Positions 60,048-64,000 of a DNA stretch of 64,000 nucleotides are shown here, one piece after another. Origin of the DNA: Streptomyces werraensis (lineage in GTDB: Bacteria; Actinomycetota; Actinomycetes; Streptomycetales; Streptomycetaceae); assembly GCA_014656175.1 (NCBI GenBank), contig BNBX01000013.1, positions 99,370-163,369 on the forward strand, read 5' to 3'. Within the stretch, counting starts at the first letter, position 1. The number at the start of each line of letters is the position of its first letter. The position numbers and the translations under genes were made by a program. The notes beneath the pieces were generated by a model. It was not told the origin of the DNA. It saw only the letters and a list, made by a program, of their open reading frames with translations, and did no database searches.

Positions 60048-60320
60048 TCAGTCACCCAGGGCCTTGCGGAGACGGTCCTCGTCCACGCGCCAGAAGGTGT
60101 GCTGCCGTCCGTCGACGAGCACCACCGGGATCTGCTCCCAGTACTTCTCGTACAGCTCCCGGTCCTCGGTGATGTCCTTGCGCTCCCACGGCACCCCGAG
60201 CTCGGAGCACACCTTCTCCACCACCACCTGCGCGTCGTCGCACAGATGGCAGCCGGGCTTGCGGATCAGCGTCACGAGCCGGTCCCGCGGGGGTCCGGCG
60301 CGGCGGAAGAGAGGGCTCAT
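60048..60320 (-). CDS. Glutaredoxin-like protein (DUF836)
   Basis: A 90-residue thioredoxin-fold protein. The active site is KPGCHLCDDA (CxxC), followed by ERKDITEDRELYEKYWEQIPVVLVDG with the cis-Pro IPVV. The DUF836 group is thought to handle thiol-disulfide exchange. ATG 60320 is taken; ATG 60329 is possible but has almost no space for a ribosome site. Lies between rex and the divergent HAD gene, where a relation to redox control is plausible. Confidence 0.87.
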   Translation of the reverse strand: MSPLFRRAGPPRDRLVTLIRKPGCHLCDDAQVVVEKVCSELGVPWERKDITEDRELYEKYWEQIPVVLVDGRQHTFWRVDEDRLRKALGD

Positions 60321-60423
60321 GCGGGCCATTGTCCCGCGCGGGACAGGGCCGCCGCACCGCCCGGGACACGCAGAGTTCACGACGTGGCGACCTCTCGGCG
60401 CCGGAACGGGCGGGCGCACTGGC

Positions 60424-60429
60424 TATGCT
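60424..60429 (+). promoter_or_regulatory. Candidate -10 box for a leaderless HAD transcript
   Basis: TATGCT stands 7-12 nt before the ATG at 60436, where no ribosome site is visible. This arrangement fits a leaderless message whose transcription starts at or near the A of the ATG. Confidence 0.4.
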
Positions 60430-60435
60430 CACGCC

Positions 60436-61347
60436 ATGGCCGCTCTAGGATGGCTCACTCCCCGTAGGCGCTCCGCCACGGCGCGGAGCGTGTTGGCAGG
60501 CGAGGCCTCGGCGGAGGCCGCCCGCAAGTCCACCCAGGAAGTTTCCGAACGCGAACCCGCGTTCCCGGTACCCGGTGACGAACAGGCCGCCGCGTTCTTC
60601 GACCTGGACAACACCGTCATGCAGGGCGCCGCCCTGTTCCACTTCGGGCGGGGCCTGTACAAGCGGAAGTTCTTCGACACCCGCGAACTGGCCAGGTTCG
60701 CCTGGCAGCAGGCGTGGTTCCGGCTGGCCGGCGTCGAGGACCCCGAGCACATGCAGGAGGCGCGCGACTCGGCGCTCTCCATCGTCCAGGGCCACCGCGT
60801 CTCCGAGCTGCAGTCCATCGGCGAGGAGATCTACGACGAGTACATGGCGGAGCGGATCTGGCCCGGCACCCGGGCGCTGGCCCAGGCGCACCTCGACGCG
60901 GGCCAGCGGGTGTGGCTGGTCACCGCCGCCCCGGTGGAGATCGCCACGGTGATCGCCCGCCGCCTCGGTCTGACCGGCGCCCTGGGCACCGTCGCCGAGT
61001 CGGTCGACGGCGTGTACACGGGCAAACTCGTGGGCGAGCCCCTGCACGGTCCCGCGAAGGCGGAGGCGGTCCGCGCCCTGGCCCTGGCCGAAGGACTCGA
61101 CCTCAGCAGGTGCGCCGCGTACAGCGACTCGCACAACGACATCCCGATGCTGTCGCTGGTGGGCCACCCCTACGCGATCAACCCGGACTCCAAGCTGCGC
61201 AAGCACGCGCGACAGATGGACTGGCGGCTGCGCGACTACCGCACCGGCCGCAAGGCGGCCAAGGTCGGCATCCCGGCCGCCGCCGGCGTGGGCGCGGTGG
61301 CCGGGGGCACGGCCGCCGCCATCGCCCTGCACCGCAAGCGCCGCTGA
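60436..61347 (+). CDS. HAD-IB family hydrolase
   Basis: A 303-residue haloacid-dehalogenase-fold phosphatase. Motif I is AAFFDLDNTVM (Asp nucleophile about residue 55), motif II is VWLVTAAPVEIA, motif III Lys is in HGPAKAEAV, and motif IV is YSDSHNDIPML. This is the SerB/CicA-like HAD-IB type. A basic segment near the end is followed by a hydrophobic Gly/Ala-rich helix (VGIPAAAGVGAVAGGTAAAIAL) and a HRKRR tail, suggesting membrane attachment. The N-terminal 45 residues are variable. It precedes bldN. Confidence 0.9.
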   Translation: MAALGWLTPRRRSATARSVLAGEASAEAARKSTQEVSEREPAFPVPGDEQAAAFFDLDNTVMQGAALFHFGRGLYKRKFFDTRELARFAWQQAWFRLAGVEDPEHMQEARDSALSIVQGHRVSELQSIGEEIYDEYMAERIWPGTRALAQAHLDAGQRVWLVTAAPVEIATVIARRLGLTGALGTVAESVDGVYTGKLVGEPLHGPAKAEAVRALALAEGLDLSRCAAYSDSHNDIPMLSLVGHPYAINPDSKLRKHARQMDWRLRDYRTGRKAAKVGIPAAAGVGAVAGGTAAAIALHRKRR

Positions 61348-61704
61348 CGCCCCCGCGGCCGGCCCGCGCGTGCCCGCTGTGACCGGGCCGGGCCACGACA
61401 CGCCCGAACCGACTGCCGTACCCCGCAACCGGCCCGATCAGTCCTCTTGGCTGCACACGGCCACAACTCGCCCCGGACTTATCCGGAATTCGAAAGCTTC
61501 CGGTCACCAACCGGTCAGCTCTTCATGCCTGAACATGCGTCAATCGGTTACAGAAGCGACGTAATCGATGATTTGAGCAACTCGGTGTAGCAGGGCCTGC
61601 ACGAAGCGTTATTCTCCTCAGACGCAATCCGGGACCACCCCTTCGTCACGACGGGTGAACGGCCCCGCACTGCACGTGATGGAAGCTCTGCCTCTGGGAG
61701 TCCC
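61348..61704 (+). promoter_or_regulatory. bldN upstream region
   Basis: A 357-bp spacer without a gene. It contains inverted repeats CCGGAA...TTCCGG (61483-61503) and CCGGT-CACCA-ACCGG (61500-61514), then an A+T-richer patch at about 61525-61630 where a promoter is likely. TTAC and GTAA half-sites at about 61552-61568 are 9 nt apart, which does not match the N5 spacing I recall for BldD, so no BldD site is claimed. Confidence 0.45.
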
Positions 61705-62481
61705 GTGTACCCACACGTCGGGGTTGACGCCTCGGGCCTGGCTACGCTGCGCGCGACAGTCGCGACAGCCCGAGACATGTTGCGCGGAATCGTCCCCCCC
61801 GCGCACGCCGTCCCCGCATTCGCCGCCGTCCCCGCCGGCCCGTGCTACGCCCTCGCCGAGGGCACGGCCGCGGTCGGCAGACGAGGACGCCCGTCCGGCG
61901 CTCCCGCTGCCCGCCGTCCCGCCGCCGACAGCGACAGCGCCCGGATGATGGACCTCGTGGAGCGCGCCCAGGCCGGCGAGGCGGAGGCCTTCGGACGGCT
62001 CTACGACCAGTACAGCGACACCGTCTACCGCTACATCTACTACCGCGTCGGCGGCAAGGCGACCGCCGAGGACCTCACCAGCGAGACCTTTCTGCGGGCG
62101 CTGCGCCGCATCGGCACCTTCACCTGGCAGGGCCGCGACTTCGGCGCCTGGCTGGTGACCATCGCCCGCAATCTCGTCGCCGACCACTTCAAGTCCAGCC
62201 GCTTCCGCCTCGAGGTCACCACCGGGGAGATGCTCGACGCCAACGAGGTCGAGCGCTCCCCCGAGGATTCCGTTCTCGAGTCCCTGTCCAACGCCGCCCT
62301 CCTCGAAGCCGTACGTCGGCTCAACCCCCAACAGCAGGAGTGCGTCACGCTCCGATTCCTCCAGGGGCTGTCCGTCGCCGAGACGGCCCGCGTCATGGGC
62401 AAGAACGAGGGCGCCATCAAGACCCTCCAGTACCGGGCCGTCCGCACCCTCGCCCGGCTCCTCCCGGACGACGCCCGCTGA
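61705..62481 (+). CDS. bldN: Developmental ECF sigma factor BldN (pro-sigma)
   Basis: A 258-residue ECF sigma factor. Sigma region 2 is at about 82-150 (RMMDLVERAQAGEAEAFGRLYDQYSDTVYRYIYYRV and AEDLTSETFLRALRRIG) and region 4 at about 195-250 (LNPQQQECVTLRFLQGLSVAETARVMGKNEGAIKTLQYRAVRTL). The first 80 or so residues form an extension with a Pro/Ala-rich segment; in S. coelicolor BldN the N-terminal extension is removed by processing. BldN drives aerial hyphae genes such as chaplins and rodlins. GTG start at 61705. It is followed by the rsbN-type gene. Confidence 0.93.
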   Translation: MYPHVGVDASGLATLRATVATARDMLRGIVPPAHAVPAFAAVPAGPCYALAEGTAAVGRRGRPSGAPAARRPAADSDSARMMDLVERAQAGEAEAFGRLYDQYSDTVYRYIYYRVGGKATAEDLTSETFLRALRRIGTFTWQGRDFGAWLVTIARNLVADHFKSSRFRLEVTTGEMLDANEVERSPEDSVLESLSNAALLEAVRRLNPQQQECVTLRFLQGLSVAETARVMGKNEGAIKTLQYRAVRTLARLLPDDAR

Positions 62482-62731
62482 CCCCGCCCGTCCACCGGAC
62501 GGAGCACAGCGAGCCACGCTCAACTCACGCCGAGTGAAACCCGGTTGGAATCCTCAATCGGGCCACCGGTGTCCGTAACCCAAGTGCCGCGCCCGTCGTT
62601 GTGCGGGATACAGGCTCCCTGTGGTCACCCCCTGACCGGCCCCGCTCACCCGATCGTGTGGCGTCGTCCGGGCACGGGAACCCTCAGACCCCCTGGGGAG
62701 TCGACCGTCATGACGAGAGGAGGTGCCGCCA

Positions 62732-63976
62732 GTGATCGCGAACGTATCGGCGCACCGGCGGGCGAACGCCTTCGCCCAGGCCCTGGAGGAGCAGTCCGAC
62801 CGGGGCACGGCGGCCGAGCGAACCGAAGGACCGGCACCGGCCGCGGCCGCCGCCGAGACCGAACAGGCCCAGCTGCTCACGCTGGCCTCAGGTCTTCGCG
62901 CGCTGCCCCGGCCGGAACTCGACCCCGAGGTGAAGGTCGTCCAGCGAGCCCAGCTGGTGGCCGCGTTCGAGGCCATGCTCCAGGAGGGCACCGCCGCAGG
63001 CGAGGCGACGGACCGGGCCGTTCCCGAACAGCGCTCGCGCCGTGGCAAGGGCGCCCACCGGGCGACCCCACTGGGCAGACTGCGTCCGCGGTCGCGGCTG
63101 GCCAAAGGGCTCACCGCGGGCGGACTCACCGTCGGCGTCGCCGCCGGCGCCCTCGGCGGAGTCGCCGCCGCCAGCTCCGACGCCCTCCCCGGTGACTCCC
63201 TCTACGGACTCAAGCGCGGCATCGAGGACGTCAAGCTCACCTTCGCCGACGGCGACGACGAGCGCGGCCGGGTCTACCTCGACCACGCCTCCACCCGGCT
63301 CGGCGAGGCCCGCCGGCTGATGGAGCGCGACCGCGCCGGCTCCCTCGACCACGAGTCCCTGAACGAGATCCGCCGCGCCCTGTCCGCCATGCGGCACGAC
63401 GCCTCGGAGGGCCACCGCCTGCTCCGCGAGGCCTACGAGCGCAACCCGGACTCCCTCGGCCCCATGCAGGCGCTCTCTTCCTTCTCCCGCTCCCACCGCG
63501 ACACCTGGGGCAGTCTGCGCGACCGGCTCCCCGTGCAGCTCGGTGACGTCAGTGAGCAGGTCACGTCGGTGTTCGACGCCATAGACGAGGACGTCGCCCC
63601 GCTGCAGTCCCTGCTGCCGCAGTCGCCGAGCGACGGGGCGGACGACGGGAAGCGGCGCGGCGGCTCCGCCCCGGCCTCCGACGCCCCGTCAGCGGCCGAG
63701 CCCTCGACGTCCCCCGGCACCGGGCGGGACGGCTCCGGCACGGGCGAGGCGGGCAGCGCGGGACCGACCGGCTCCGCCGACACCGAGCGCGAGAAGGACG
63801 GCCTGCTCGGCGGCAACACCGGCGGCCTCCTCGACCCACCCCAGGAGAGCGGCCAGAGCAGTACGTCGCCGCCTACGGGCTCGGCCACCCGGCCTCCCGC
63901 CCCCGACGTCACGCTCCCACCTCTCCTACCCGGGCTGCTCCCGGGTCTGGGCATCGACGCGGAGGACCGGGAGTAG
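62732..63976 (+). CDS. rsbN: Membrane anti-sigma factor RsbN (DUF5667 type)
   Basis: A 414-residue protein. A cytoplasmic N-terminal part of about 130 residues, expected to bind BldN, is followed by one transmembrane helix (about 134-155: LTAGGLTVGVAAGALGGVAAA). The outer domain begins LPGDSLYGLKRGIEDVKLTFA, the DUF5667 signature, with a helical region to about 285 and a long Ser/Pro/Gly-rich tail. GTG start at 62732 follows an excellent GAGGAGGT site; a GTG at 62723 is nested in that site and rejected. The pairing with bldN matches the BldN-RsbN system known in Streptomyces. Confidence 0.92.
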   Translation: MIANVSAHRRANAFAQALEEQSDRGTAAERTEGPAPAAAAAETEQAQLLTLASGLRALPRPELDPEVKVVQRAQLVAAFEAMLQEGTAAGEATDRAVPEQRSRRGKGAHRATPLGRLRPRSRLAKGLTAGGLTVGVAAGALGGVAAASSDALPGDSLYGLKRGIEDVKLTFADGDDERGRVYLDHASTRLGEARRLMERDRAGSLDHESLNEIRRALSAMRHDASEGHRLLREAYERNPDSLGPMQALSSFSRSHRDTWGSLRDRLPVQLGDVSEQVTSVFDAIDEDVAPLQSLLPQSPSDGADDGKRRGGSAPASDAPSAAEPSTSPGTGRDGSGTGEAGSAGPTGSADTEREKDGLLGGNTGGLLDPPQESGQSSTSPPTGSATRPPAPDVTLPPLLPGLLPGLGIDAEDRE

Positions 63977-64000
63977 CACTGTGGGCGCCCCTCGCCGGCG

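Noticed and set aside
61552..61568. BldD box upstream of bldN
   Set aside because: TTAC and GTAA half-sites are present but 9 nt apart, not the 5 nt I recall for BldD.

Overview
The window is high-GC chromosomal DNA from a Streptomyces-type actinomycete. The evidence is the very strong third-position GC bias, frequent GTG starts, many 4-bp stop/start overlaps, long G+C-rich terminator hairpins, and marker genes: a bldN-type pro-sigma factor with its rsbN-type anti-sigma gene, a rex-hemA-hemC-hemD operon preceded by a Rex operator, futalosine-route menaquinone genes, and DUF397/DUF5753 and DUF3558 families. No rRNA, tRNA, CRISPR array, insertion sequence or prophage was recognised.

Layout. 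0-12 kb is mainly minus-strand respiration and haem supply: a UbiX-like flavin prenyltransferase, MqnP and a UbiD-like decarboxylase (menaquinone), then hemL, a histidine phosphatase, a deacetylase-like lipoprotein, and the cytochrome c maturation genes resA-ccdA-resB-ccsB. 12.5-29.6 kb is a mixed accessory stretch: APH-like kinase, AfsR/SARP-like regulator, dehalogenase-like hydrolase, a possible metal-responsive group (CsoR-type operator, DUF4396, ECF sigma factor, His-rich membrane protein), VOC protein, ATPase, M20 peptidase, a two-component system, an FMN reductase/LLM monooxygenase pair with a MarR regulator, YnfA, SDR and a DHFR-like protein. At 29.8 kb lies a free-standing LAGLIDADG endonuclease, convergent with an intact RNA ligase gene rtcB. 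32-39 kb carries two DUF3558 lipoproteins, a DUF2637 membrane protein, class I lysS and argS. 39-54.5 kb holds an aminotransferase, a membrane-anchored HTH protein, a DUF4232 lipoprotein, hemB, oxidoreductases and hydrolases, a LysE-B3/B4-MocR operon, an MFS transporter, a SUKH-like protein and an XRE/DUF397 pair. 54.6-64 kb is hemD-hemC-hemA-rex, a glutaredoxin-like gene, a HAD phosphatase, bldN and rsbN.

How the genes fit together. The enzymes from glutamyl-tRNA to uroporphyrinogen III (hemA, hemL, hemB, hemC, hemD) are all present, with cytochrome c assembly and menaquinone ring-processing genes, and Rex as the NADH/NAD+ sensor over hemACD. This links haem and quinone supply to respiratory state; bldN/rsbN is the developmental switch for aerial growth.

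The most unusual items are the LAGLIDADG endonuclease with its structured leader, the LysE/B3-B4/MocR module with direct repeats in front, the CsoR-type operator before a DUF4396 gene, and an intrinsic terminator ending directly before the start codon of an MFS transporter. All assignments rest on reading sequence and on recalled family knowledge; no database search was run.
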